Assembly (NCBI GenBank): GCA_028287235.1
Contig: JAQBQB010000002.1
Coordinates: 124,001-188,000, forward strand
DNA from: Gemmatimonadota bacterium
GTDB taxonomy: Bacteria; Gemmatimonadota; Gemmatimonadetes; Gemmatimonadales; Gemmatimonadaceae
Direction: 5' to 3'
Length of the DNA: 64,000 nucleotides
This document shows, in pieces, positions 17,892-27,187 of this stretch. Position numbers and translations under genes: made by a program. Below the pieces are notes generated by a model. That model saw only the letters and a list, made by a program, of their open reading frames with translations. It did not search any database and was not told the DNA's origin. The number at the start of each line of letters is the position of its first letter. Position 1 is the first letter of the stretch.

Positions 17892-20482
17892 AAGCGCGCG
17901 CCCAGCGAGAGGTCGAACCGCCACCGCTTCTCCGGATAGATACCTCGCGCGGCGTCGAGCTTCAGCAAGCCGTCGAGCAACGACAGGCCCACGCCCGCAC
18001 CGGAGAGCGGACGGCCGGGCTGGGCGAAATCGGCTCGCCGCCCCGCCCAACCCACGTCGTAGAACAGGGTGGGCCGAGCGGCAAGCGACTTCGGTCCCAC
18101 CTCGACGCGCGCGAGCCAGAACGCGTCACCGACGCGGCCGGCGCCGTCGGGCCGGGCGAATTGTCCGCGCACGGTTTGCAACCCACCCACATAGAAGGCG
18201 CGCTGCGCCGGGAGATCGCCGGCCGACGTGCCCGCAGCGCCGGTGAGCGCGGCGTCGAGCGGTCCAAGTCCGCGCGTAAACGTCGCGTCGCCGGCGAGGC
18301 GCCCGTAGCCTGACATCCCGATCGAGTCACGGCCGTCGGTGAACGCGCCCTCGACGCGCAGCCGCGTAAAGAGGTTCGCGCGCTCCGGGTCGATACCGAA
18401 TGTGCGCGTCAGCTCACCGCCCACGCCGAGGGCGGTGAGCTCGGCGGCATCGATGTTTCGCACGAATCCGGCATGCCCGAACGCGTTTCCGAGCGATGCG
18501 TGAGTGTTCGGTTCGATCCCGGCCGTGCGCTGTCGCTCGGCAAAGGCGCGCCATGAAAGCGACGCGCCCGTGAGCACGCCGGGTGCGTCGCGCGTACCCG
18601 CGAGCTCGGCACCCCAACTACGATAGTAAAAGCCCTCGTCGCGCGCGTACAACACGTTCGCGAGCGACGCGCCGAACGACAGCGGTGCGCCCCAATCGTC
18701 GTTCGCGACGGCAAGTCGGTGAAACACGCCGACGCGCAGATCGGCGCGTCCGTTCGAGCGCGAGACCGACAGCTCGCCGTTCGGCACGCCGTCGGCGGTA
18801 CCGATTCGGCCCACGGCCTGTGCGGTCAATCCCAGACCGAGCGTCGACGTGACGGACAGCCCGAGCGACAGGCCTTCGATCCGGTTGTAGCGCAGCAGAT
18901 CGAGTCCCGCGTGGAGCGTCGGTGCTTGCGGCGCCCACCCCGGCTGCAGCGAGAAATCGAGCGACTTGAGCAGCTCGTCGCGGGCGACGGTGCCGAAGAT
19001 TTCCTCACCGGAATCATAGATCGAACCGGGAAGATCTGGCGAGTTGGCCAGCCGCGACAGATCGCAGGGCAGCCGGATTGCCGTGCGCAGCCGGCCGCCG
19101 TACCGCGTGCTGGTGCCGGCGTAGTACGTGCTGTCGTTCACACACCCTTCGCGGCGACGAATGATCTGGTGCGCCGCGCCGGCGTACACGAGCGCCCGCC
19201 TGGCCAGCCGCCGCGCGCCGGCCGTATCCCCGGCTGCACGCAGCTTCTGAGCGGATGCGCGCAGCGTGTCCGCGGTGGCGTTGTAGCCGCGCATTAGAGA
19301 ATCCTCACGCGCCGTCCGCGCCGCGAGCGACGTATCCGTGGGCTCGCTCCCGCCGATCGTCACCCGGCCCATGGTGGCCCACGTGGTGTCGTCGCCCACG
19401 AGGCGCGTCACCGCCGTGGTGGGGATGGCCGGCATCGAATCGGCCCCGTTGACCGAGTTGTACTTGAAGCTCTCCTGCCAGGTCATAGGCATGTGCATGA
19501 AGCCGCCCTGCACCTCGCCCTCGGCCACGTTGAGCTTCGGGAGCCAGAAGCGGCCCTCATACAATCCGTACTCGACCGTGACGGCGGAGAGGTTCGCGCG
19601 CACGGGGCTGAACAGCCCTTCGACCATCTTCGTCTTCAGCTTGTCGAACGTGCCGACATGCAGGCGCTCCACCTCGCGTCGCGCGCGCTGCGCCGCCGCG
19701 CCGGTGTCGGTGCGCGCCTTCTCCTCCCAATCGCGAAGCTTTCGCTTCGTGTCCTCGTTCGCCATCTGCCAAACGTCCAGGTCGGCCGACATGCGGTACG
19801 CGGCGCGGACGAGACTTCCGCGATCCACGTCGAACCAGAACGAGCCGACGAACGAGCGCCACTCGGGACGTCGCGCCGTGATGCGCAGCTCGCGAAGCGC
19901 GATGGCGCGGCCGTCGGTAAGACGAATCGTGATGGAGTCGCCGCTGGCGTAGCGGTAGTACGCTTCGGCGCCGGCGGCGAGCGGATGAATCATCTGGTCT
20001 TCGTTCACCTCCGCCTGCACCACGCGCATCTTGCCCGACGGAATCCACAGCGACTCGCGGCCGGGGAAGTATGGAATGGGAGTCGCCTCGGTGAGGTCGA
20101 GGTCGGCTTCGCCCATGGGAAACGCCGTGCGCCGGGCGGTGGGCTCGACCCATAGTCCCGCTGCGCTCGTCCACCGCACGCGCGCCGCCTGCTCGGTGCG
20201 CAGCATCAACCGCTGGGGCCCGATGCTGCTCACGCGCATTCCAATTGAGAAACGCAGGAACGTCTTCGCGTCGTAACCGTGCAGGGCGGAATCCTGCGCG
20301 AGGCGGGCTGCCCGTGCGCGCTCGAGGATCATCTGCGCCGCAGGGTCGGCGAAGGCGGAGCGCTCGAGCTCCGGCGTCACCTCGCGGTGGCGCGCCGCCG
20401 GCGGTGTCTGCGCATCCGCGGCGACGAGCGTGGCTCCGGCGTGCACGAAGAGTACGACGAAAGCGATGTGGCGCATGCGCAT
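17888..20482 (-). CDS. Large outer-membrane protein: DUF5686-like N-terminal region and BamA/surface-antigen-like C-terminal barrel
   Basis: This encodes 864 residues from ATG 20482 (MRMRHIAFVVLFVHAG...), with cleavage ADA|QTPP. The N-terminal half has long charged helices and beta-hairpins ('RPEWRSFVGSFWFDVDRGSLVRAAY'), resembling the DUF5686 family of Bacteroidota-type outer-membrane proteins. The C-terminal 350 residues alternate polar and hydrophobic residues with many Gly and Tyr and end 'WRFDLSLGARF': a terminal Phe after alternating residues, the signal BamA recognises in barrel proteins. 'GLQTVRGQFARPDGAGRVGDAFWLARVEVG' resembles the conserved barrel strand of the surface-antigen family. 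Its stop codon overlaps that of the glucan synthase through a CTAG palindrome. Function is unknown; neither transport nor assembly is proven. Confidence 0.7.
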   Translation of the reverse strand: MRMRHIAFVVLFVHAGATLVAADAQTPPAARHREVTPELERSAFADPAAQMILERARAARLAQDSALHGYDAKTFLRFSIGMRVSSIGPQRLMLRTEQAARVRWTSAAGLWVEPTARRTAFPMGEADLDLTEATPIPYFPGRESLWIPSGKMRVVQAEVNEDQMIHPLAAGAEAYYRYASGDSITIRLTDGRAIALRELRITARRPEWRSFVGSFWFDVDRGSLVRAAYRMSADLDVWQMANEDTKRKLRDWEEKARTDTGAAAQRARREVERLHVGTFDKLKTKMVEGLFSPVRANLSAVTVEYGLYEGRFWLPKLNVAEGEVQGGFMHMPMTWQESFKYNSVNGADSMPAIPTTAVTRLVGDDTTWATMGRVTIGGSEPTDTSLAARTAREDSLMRGYNATADTLRASAQKLRAAGDTAGARRLARRALVYAGAAHQIIRRREGCVNDSTYYAGTSTRYGGRLRTAIRLPCDLSRLANSPDLPGSIYDSGEEIFGTVARDELLKSLDFSLQPGWAPQAPTLHAGLDLLRYNRIEGLSLGLSVTSTLGLGLTAQAVGRIGTADGVPNGELSVSRSNGRADLRVGVFHRLAVANDDWGAPLSFGASLANVLYARDEGFYYRSWGAELAGTRDAPGVLTGASLSWRAFAERQRTAGIEPNTHASLGNAFGHAGFVRNIDAAELTALGVGGELTRTFGIDPERANLFTRLRVEGAFTDGRDSIGMSGYGRLAGDATFTRGLGPLDAALTGAAGTSAGDLPAQRAFYVGGLQTVRGQFARPDGAGRVGDAFWLARVEVGPKSLAARPTLFYDVGWAGRRADFAQPGRPLSGAGVGLSLLDGLLKLDAARGIYPEKRWRFDLSLGARF

Positions 20483-20656
20483 ATCCAACCCAGAGCGCGG
20501 GATTTTGTTTCTCAATGAATGACAGGTGAAGCATAACCACTGTGGCGGTTAGCAATGGCGCGCTTCGTCCCCACCGAGTTGCGGCCTCCTGCGGCCCGTG
20601 TATGTTCGCCCCGTAAGTCCGTTCCTCAGCGTGCGTCCCATTATCGGGGGGAGAGG

Positions 20657-23600
20657 ATGAGGATTTTTGTACACTCCGGCCGCGCAATCAGCGTGGCACT
20701 CGCCGTCGCGGCAGCGATCGTTTTACCGGCCGCGGCATGGGCGCAGGCAACGGGCAGCATTCGCGGCACCGTCGTCGATTCCGCCAATGGTGCCCCCATC
20801 GTCGCTGCACACATCGCGGTGACAGGCACGCGCCTCAGCGCCGAAACGGGCGCCGACGGCAAGTACGTGGTGCGCGGCGTGCCGGGAGGCGCGCAGACGA
20901 TCGGCCTCACGCGTCTGGGCTACGCGCCTCGCACCAGAGCGGTGACCGTCGCGGCGGGAGGCGAAACCGTCGCCGACTTCCGGCTCGAGAAGAGCGCCGT
21001 GCAGCTCGAGCAGATCGTCACCACGGCGACCGGCGCACAACGCGCCGTAGAGCTCGGTCACGCGGTGGCGTCGGTGCAGACCGATTCGGTCGTGGAGACG
21101 TCGCCGGTGATGAACATCTCCGACGTGTTGAACAACCGCGTGGCCGGCGCGATCATCAACGGCCAGAACGGCTACACGGGAACGGTCGCACCAATCCGTC
21201 TACGTGGCATCAACAGTCTCACCGTGTCGAACAACCCCATCATCATCGTCGACGGGGCGCGCATCGAAGCCACACCCTCCGCGTCTGTCGGCGGCGCGAT
21301 CACCTCGAGCCGGCTCGGCGATCTCGCGATGTCGGAAGTCGAATCGATGGAGGTCGTGAAGGGTCCAGCGGCGGCGACGCTTTATGGCACCGACGCGGCG
21401 AACGGCGTGATCGTCATTCGCACGAAGCGCGGCCAGCCCGGGAACACGCGGTGGGCGCTGACCGGCGAAACCGGGACCATTCGCGCGCAGTTGGGCACCT
21501 ACGACAATTACCACGGCTGGGGACACAACACCACGACCGGTGCGATTGGGCAGTGTCTCCTCACCAACATCGCCGCCGGCATCTGCGTGCAGGACAGCAT
21601 CTCCAAATATTCGCCGGTGACCGATCCACAGAATACGATTCTCGCCCCGGGCCATCGCGGCCAAGGAAGTTTGCAGGCTTCCGGCGGCATCGGGCGGTTC
21701 AAATTCATGACCTCCGGAGCCTTGGAGAACGAAGTCGGCTGGCTGCGCATGCCGACCAGCGAACAGGCGCGCATCTCCTTGGAGCGCGGCGGAGCGGCGA
21801 TTCCGGACGAGCAGATCCGGCCCAACGCGCTCCGGAAGGAGAATTTCCGCGTCAACCTCACGACCGACCTCGGAACCAACGCGGATCTCTCGTTCTCCAA
21901 CGGCTTGATCGATCAGTCGTTCCGGAACCTCAACGGCAACGTCGTGTCGAGCGCGTACTGGGGGCCGGGGTGGAACGACCCGATCAACCATGGATATCAG
22001 GGCGCGCCCATCGGCAACGCCTTCTCGGTGCGAGCCGCTGAAGGCGTCACACGCTACATCAGCAGCCTGGCCGGCAACTACCGCCCCGCGGCGTGGCTCG
22101 CCACCCGTGGTACGATCGGTTTCGACTACTCTAACAATGTCGGCGACAACCTGCAGAAGAACGGCGAAGGTCCGATCGGGGCGAACCGGATCGGGCGGCG
22201 CAACCAGCTCGACAACGTGATCGGGCAGTACTCGGCAGATGTCGGCGTTACGGCGACGCCGACGCGCGCCCTTCCCTGGTCGCTGACGTCGCGCACGTCG
22301 ATCGGAGCGCAATACAATCGCCGAACGAACGTGCAAACGTCGGTCGTCGGGTTAGGCCTGCCGCCCGGCTCGACGACGATCGCCGGCGCCGCCACGGTGA
22401 CCGCGACGGAGACGCATGCCGACCAGATCGTCGTCGGCACGTACGTCGATCAGCAGTTCGGCCTGCACGACCGCCTGTTCCTCACCGTCGGCGCGCGTGC
22501 CGACGGGGCGAGCACGTTCGGCACGAACCTGCATACGACGGTTTATCCGAAAGTCAGCGCGTCGTGGCTCCTGTCGCAGGAGCCGCACTTCCCGAAGATC
22601 CCGGGTATTACGTCGCTTCGGCTGCGGACTGCGTTGGGTGCGTCGGGCGTGCAGCCGCCGTCCACCGCGGCGATTACCACGGTGACGCTCGGCAACGCGG
22701 CGCTCAACGGCGCGTCCGTCAGCGCCGTTACTCCGGGCGCGTGGGGAAATCCGAGCGTCCGTCCGGAGCGGCAGCGCGAGCTCGAAGGCGGCGTGGATCT
22801 CGAAGCCCTGACCGGCCGGATTCGGTTGGAGCTGACCGGCTACTCGCGGAAGAGCACCGACGCCCTGCTGCTCGCGCCGTTCGCCGCCTCGGTGGGTGCC
22901 GGCACCACGGCCACCGTCGGCTCGGCGTACGCGAACATTGGCAGCGTGACGAATCGCGGCGTGGAGGGCCTCATGAGCGTGCGCGCCATCGATCGCGACA
23001 AGGTCGCCCTCGACTTCACCTTCAACGGCTCGTCGAACGCGAACAAGCTCGTGGCCGTGGGTCCGAATACCGCGCCCGGCCTGCTGACCAGCGCGCAAGG
23101 CAACGCGATCAACTCGTTCTCCGGATTGCGCAACCGCGTCGGCTATCCGCTCTTCGGTAGCTGGCAGAAGCCGATCTTGAGCTACGCCGACAAGAACGGC
23201 GACGGAATTCTCGTGCCGAGCGAGCTCGTCGTGGGCGATACCGAAGTGTACCTCGGAGCGAGCCAGCCGACGAAGCAGCTCGCGTCCACCACGTCGCTGT
23301 CGCTCTGGCGCGACGCGGTGCGACTCTCCGTGCTGTTCGATTGGCGTGGCGGCTACAAGCGGTACGATTACACCGGGTCGGGCTGCTTCCTGTTCTTCCA
23401 GTGCCTCGACGCGGTCGACAAGAATGCGCCGTTGGCGAATCAGGCGCGGCACATCGCCTTTCTCGCGTATTCCACATCGGCCGGCTGGTTCTCGCCCGGC
23501 GATTTCACGCGACTTCGAGAAGCGTCGGTGAGTGCGCGCCTTCCGGCCCGTGCGCTGCATTCCGTGGGCGCGGGAGGTGGAATGCTCACCTTTGCCGGAC

Positions 23601-23740
23601 AGAACCTGTTCGTCTGGTCCAAGTACATCGGCGGCGATCCCGAGGTGAACGGGGGCGGCGTCGGCACCGACGTGAACTACGCGTTCCCGCAAGCTCCGGC
23701 CGCGCGGTATTTCATCGTGCGCATGAACCTCACCTACTGA
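20657..23740 (+). CDS. SusC/RagA-family TonB-linked outer-membrane protein
   Basis: This encodes 1027 residues. ATG 20657 is preceded by a purine-rich GGGGGGAGAGG Shine-Dalgarno and starts a signal peptide (cleavage AWA|QATG). An N-terminal carboxypeptidase-D-regulatory-like domain (about 32-115, 'GSIRGTVVDSANGAPIVAA') leads into a plug with 'NISDVLNNRVAGAIING' and 'IRLRGINSLTVSNNPIIIVDGARI', the RagA/SusC signature. The plug continues with 'MEVVKGPAAATLYGTDAANGVIVIRTK'. The rest is a 22-strand-type barrel closing 'YFIVRMNLTY'. It forms the pore of a pedal-bin transporter with the SusD-like lipoprotein encoded 14 nt downstream and takes its energy from TonB. The neighbouring S9 peptidase suggests a peptide substrate, as for RagAB, but this is inference. 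Confidence 0.92.
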   Translation: MRIFVHSGRAISVALAVAAAIVLPAAAWAQATGSIRGTVVDSANGAPIVAAHIAVTGTRLSAETGADGKYVVRGVPGGAQTIGLTRLGYAPRTRAVTVAAGGETVADFRLEKSAVQLEQIVTTATGAQRAVELGHAVASVQTDSVVETSPVMNISDVLNNRVAGAIINGQNGYTGTVAPIRLRGINSLTVSNNPIIIVDGARIEATPSASVGGAITSSRLGDLAMSEVESMEVVKGPAAATLYGTDAANGVIVIRTKRGQPGNTRWALTGETGTIRAQLGTYDNYHGWGHNTTTGAIGQCLLTNIAAGICVQDSISKYSPVTDPQNTILAPGHRGQGSLQASGGIGRFKFMTSGALENEVGWLRMPTSEQARISLERGGAAIPDEQIRPNALRKENFRVNLTTDLGTNADLSFSNGLIDQSFRNLNGNVVSSAYWGPGWNDPINHGYQGAPIGNAFSVRAAEGVTRYISSLAGNYRPAAWLATRGTIGFDYSNNVGDNLQKNGEGPIGANRIGRRNQLDNVIGQYSADVGVTATPTRALPWSLTSRTSIGAQYNRRTNVQTSVVGLGLPPGSTTIAGAATVTATETHADQIVVGTYVDQQFGLHDRLFLTVGARADGASTFGTNLHTTVYPKVSASWLLSQEPHFPKIPGITSLRLRTALGASGVQPPSTAAITTVTLGNAALNGASVSAVTPGAWGNPSVRPERQRELEGGVDLEALTGRIRLELTGYSRKSTDALLLAPFAASVGAGTTATVGSAYANIGSVTNRGVEGLMSVRAIDRDKVALDFTFNGSSNANKLVAVGPNTAPGLLTSAQGNAINSFSGLRNRVGYPLFGSWQKPILSYADKNGDGILVPSELVVGDTEVYLGASQPTKQLASTTSLSLWRDAVRLSVLFDWRGGYKRYDYTGSGCFLFFQCLDAVDKNAPLANQARHIAFLAYSTSAGWFSPGDFTRLREASVSARLPARALHSVGAGGGMLTFAGQNLFVWSKYIGGDPEVNGGGVGTDVNYAFPQAPAARYFIVRMNLTY

Positions 23741-23754
23741 CGAGGCGCCGACCA

Positions 23755-25059
23755 ATGAGACTCTCGGGCCTTTTTGTACTTGCCGCCGCCTGTCTTCTCG
23801 CGGCGTGCTCCGATTTGACGAAGGTGGAGAATCAGGGAATCGTCCAGCCGACGTCGGTGGCCAATCCCGTCGGCGCGCTGGCGCAGCATGCCGGTGCAAC
23901 GCGCGTGTTCGTCGCCGACGCGATCACGGCCATTTCCGTCAGCGCGATGTTCTCCGACGAGTGGGTGCTCGGCGATTTCCCCGGCAACGGTTCCAACACC
24001 AATCTCGACGCGCGCCGGCCGGCGACGACGGCGCAGCAGACCGGGTTGAGCTTCGTGAACCACGCGAACGCACTCACCACGCTCATCTTCGCCAAGGAGG
24101 CGCTGAAGCAGTACGCGCCCACGCCTTCGTCGCTGCAAGGACAGATGCTCGCGTACATGGGATACGTCGAGCTGTTCCTCGCCGAGCAGTTCTGTAACGG
24201 CGTTCCGTTCAGCACGATCGACATCAACGGAATTGCGACGTTGGGTGGCGCGACGTCGCGCGACAACGTCTACCTGCGCGCCGTGGCGCACTTCGATTCG
24301 GCGCTCGCGGTCTCCGCGGACAGCGCACGCGTCCTCAACCTGGCACGCGTGGGCAAGGCGCGCGCGTTGATCGGACTTGGACGTTTCGCCGACGCCGCGG
24401 CGGCAGTCGCCGGCGTTCCCACGTCGTTCGTCTACAACCTGGAGATCCTCGGGTCTCTCGCCGGTGCGCAAAACTCGCTGTTCACCACGATGTCGGGCGG
24501 TGGCGCCGGCTTATCGACGGGCAAGGACGGCGGCAACGGCATCGACTGGATCGGCGCAACCGATGCGCGCGTCAAGACGACGTTCCAACGCCTCGGTACC
24601 GGCGGTACGACGCCGATGTACCTCTTCACGCGGGACAACAGCCTCGGAGCGCCGATCGCGTTCACGACCGGCGTGGAAGCGCGGCTCTACGAAGCCGAGG
24701 CGGCGCTGCAGGCGAATCACAACGACGCCGCGACGACGGGAACCGGGTGGCTCGGCATTCTCAACACGCTGCGCGCGTCGGCGATTACGCCGGCGCTCGC
24801 ACCGCTCGCCGACCCGGGTACGTTCGACGCGCGCGTCGACCTGCTCTTCCGCGAGAAGGCGTTCTGGACCTTTCTCACGGCGAAGCGCATGGGCGACTTG
24901 CGCCGTCTCGTGCGTCAATACGGGCGCGCGCAGGACAAGGTGTTTCCGTCTGGGCTGTACAAGGATGGAAGCCCCATGGGCACCGAGGTCAATCTCGTGA
25001 CCCCGTTGAGTGAAGGAGCCAACACCAGCTATACGGGCTGCATCGACCGCAGCGCATGA
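23755..25059 (+). CDS. SusD/RagB-family substrate-binding lipoprotein
   Basis: This encodes 434 residues from ATG 23755, with lipobox LAAC (Cys20) after a short signal. The body is helical with TPR-like segments ('LRAVAHFDSALAVSADSARVLNLARVGKARALIGLGRFADAAAA'). It has the usual SusD-type late block where 'ARLYEAEAAL' precedes 'GWLGILNTLRA', and 'LFREKAFWTFLTAKRMGDLRRLVRQYGR' near the C-terminus, the family signature 'R..e.w..G.R..DL.R'. It sits on the cell surface as the lid of the SusC-like channel encoded just upstream. It is shorter than the SusD at 34603-36120 (505 residues), and the two share little visible identity, implying different substrates. Confidence 0.88.
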   Translation: MRLSGLFVLAAACLLAACSDLTKVENQGIVQPTSVANPVGALAQHAGATRVFVADAITAISVSAMFSDEWVLGDFPGNGSNTNLDARRPATTAQQTGLSFVNHANALTTLIFAKEALKQYAPTPSSLQGQMLAYMGYVELFLAEQFCNGVPFSTIDINGIATLGGATSRDNVYLRAVAHFDSALAVSADSARVLNLARVGKARALIGLGRFADAAAAVAGVPTSFVYNLEILGSLAGAQNSLFTTMSGGGAGLSTGKDGGNGIDWIGATDARVKTTFQRLGTGGTTPMYLFTRDNSLGAPIAFTTGVEARLYEAEAALQANHNDAATTGTGWLGILNTLRASAITPALAPLADPGTFDARVDLLFREKAFWTFLTAKRMGDLRRLVRQYGRAQDKVFPSGLYKDGSPMGTEVNLVTPLSEGANTSYTGCIDRSA

Positions 25060-25101
25060 CGACAACCTGATCGCACTACTCTCCCTCTTCTCGAGGTTTC
25101 G

Positions 25102-27177
25102 ATGTTCATGCTCCGCAGTGTCCGCCGTGCCGCCGGGCTGCTCGCTGTCGCGGGAGCGCTCGGTGGTCCCCGTTTGGGGGCGCAGGCCAGCACGCGTGTG
25201 GCGTCGGCAAACGACCGCGTCACGCTCGATCAGTATTTCGACATGGAAGAGGTGCAGGCGCCGCGCCTCGCTCCCAATGGTCGGCAGGTGATCTACACCA
25301 AGCGGTGGATCGACAAGATGAACGACCGCTGGGAGTCGGCGCTGTGGATGGTGAACAACGACGGCTCGCGCAACCGATTCCTCGTGAAGGGATCGGGCGC
25401 GATCTGGTCGCCCGACGGCGGGCGCGTCGCGTACGTCGCCTCGCCGGGCGAAGGCGCGACGGCGCAGATCTTCGTTCGGTGGATGGACGCCGAGGGAGCG
25501 AGCACGCAGATCACGCGCATCGAGCAAGCGCCCGGCGACCTGGAATGGTCGCCCGACGGCCAATGGCTCCTCTTCAGCATGAGCGAGCCGGTGCCGAGTC
25601 CGAGCCGCGTGCGCATCAAGATGCCGGAGGCCCCCAAGGGCGCGAAGTGGACGGCGCCACCCACCGTCGTGACGCGGCTCAAGTGGCGCGCCGACCGGCA
25701 GGGCATCTTCCCTGACTCCTATCGTCAGCTCTGGGTCGTCCCGGCGAACGGCGGCACGCCGCGCCGGCTGACGAGCGGCCCGTGGAACCACGCCGATCCG
25801 CACTGGACGCCCGACGGAAAGTCGGTGCTCTTCTCGTCGCACCGGGTCGAGGACGCCGAGTTCTGGGCGCGCGAGTCGGAGATCTATGCGGCCGACGTCG
25901 CATCGGGCGACATCCGGCAGCTCACGCATCACCCGGGCCCCGACGCGGCACCGCGTCCGTCACCCAATGGCAAGTTGATCGCGTTCACGTCGCACGACTC
26001 GACCGACGACACGCACCGCGAGACGAGCCTGTTCCTGATGAGCGCCGACGGGAGCGGCCGCCGCGAGTTGACGAAGGGCCTCGATCGCTCGCCGCAGAAT
26101 CTCCAATGGGCCGACGACGGCACGGGGATCTACTTCAACGTGCAGGATCGCGGCAATCAGGATCTGTATTTCGCGCCCGTGGCTGGTGGATATCGCGCCG
26201 TGACGTCGGCGGCGACCGCCGGAAAGATGCACGTGCTCAACGTGACGGACATCGATCGAACCGGTCGCGCGGTCGCGATCCTCAGCACGCCGATGCAGTC
26301 GCCGAACGTCGTGACGTTCACGGTGGCCGAACCGGCGAAACTCACGACACTGACGCAGGTGAACCAGGAGATCTTCGCGGGCAAGAAGTTGGGCACGACC
26401 GAGGAGATCTGGTATCCGGCGAAGGGGGGCTTCAAGGTGCAGGGGTGGATCGTCAAACCCCCCGACTTTGATCCGTCGAAAAAATATCCGCTCATCCTGT
26501 CGATTCACGGCGGCCCGCACGCGATGGACAACACGGCGTTCAAGTATCCGTATCAGCTGCACGCCGCCGACGGGTACGTCGTGCTCTACACCAATCCGCG
26601 CGGCTCCACGGGCTATGGCAGCGTCTTCGCGAACGCGATCAAGAACGCCTGGCCTGGACCGGACTTCGACGATCTGATGGTGGGCGTCGACAGCATGGTG
26701 GGCCGCGGCTACGTCGACGCGCGCAACCTCTTCGTGTACGGCTGCTCGGGCGGCGGCACGATGACGGCGTGGATCGTCGGTCACACCGATCGCTTCGCCG
26801 CCGCGGTGTCGCAGTGTCCGATCACGGACATGGTGAGCATGGTCGGCACGACGGACGTGTTTTGGTACGGCAACTTCCAGAGCTTCCCGTGGGACGACCC
26901 AGCGGAGCATCTACGCCGGTCGCCGATCATGTACGTTGGCCACGCGAAGACGCCGACGATGCTCATGACCGGCGTCAACGATCTTCGGACGCCCGTGGGA
27001 CAGGCCGAGGAATTCTACGAGGCGTTGCGGGTTCGCAAGATTCCGACGGAGCTCATTCGCTTCAACAACGAGTGGCACGGCACGTCGTCGACGCCGTCGA
27101 ACTTCCTGCGCACGCAGCTCTATCTCTCGGCCTGGTTCGAGAAGTGGGCGAACAAGAAGGCGGGCGTGACAAACTAG
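25102..27177 (+). CDS. Exported S9-family prolyl oligopeptidase / acylaminoacyl peptidase-like enzyme
   Basis: This encodes 691 residues with a signal peptide (cleavage LGA|QAST). An N-terminal beta-propeller of WD40-like/TolB-like repeats ('WSPDGGRVAYVASPGEGA', 'WTPDGKSVLFSSHR', 'PSPNGKLIAFTSHDS') is followed by an alpha/beta-hydrolase domain. The nucleophile is S549 in GCSGGG, the acid D627 in 'TGVNDLRTPVGQAEEFY', and the base H659 in 'NNEWHGTSSTPSN', the order of S9C peptidases. It lies 42 nt after the SusD-like gene and is probably co-transcribed. A reasonable reading is periplasmic trimming of peptides imported by that SusCD pair. Propeller-gated S9 enzymes cut short peptides only. Confidence 0.9.
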   Translation: MFMLRSVRRAAGLLAVAGALGGPRLGAQASTRVASANDRVTLDQYFDMEEVQAPRLAPNGRQVIYTKRWIDKMNDRWESALWMVNNDGSRNRFLVKGSGAIWSPDGGRVAYVASPGEGATAQIFVRWMDAEGASTQITRIEQAPGDLEWSPDGQWLLFSMSEPVPSPSRVRIKMPEAPKGAKWTAPPTVVTRLKWRADRQGIFPDSYRQLWVVPANGGTPRRLTSGPWNHADPHWTPDGKSVLFSSHRVEDAEFWARESEIYAADVASGDIRQLTHHPGPDAAPRPSPNGKLIAFTSHDSTDDTHRETSLFLMSADGSGRRELTKGLDRSPQNLQWADDGTGIYFNVQDRGNQDLYFAPVAGGYRAVTSAATAGKMHVLNVTDIDRTGRAVAILSTPMQSPNVVTFTVAEPAKLTTLTQVNQEIFAGKKLGTTEEIWYPAKGGFKVQGWIVKPPDFDPSKKYPLILSIHGGPHAMDNTAFKYPYQLHAADGYVVLYTNPRGSTGYGSVFANAIKNAWPGPDFDDLMVGVDSMVGRGYVDARNLFVYGCSGGGTMTAWIVGHTDRFAAAVSQCPITDMVSMVGTTDVFWYGNFQSFPWDDPAEHLRRSPIMYVGHAKTPTMLMTGVNDLRTPVGQAEEFYEALRVRKIPTELIRFNNEWHGTSSTPSNFLRTQLYLSAWFEKWANKKAGVTN

Positions 27178-27187
27178 GCGCGGTCGA

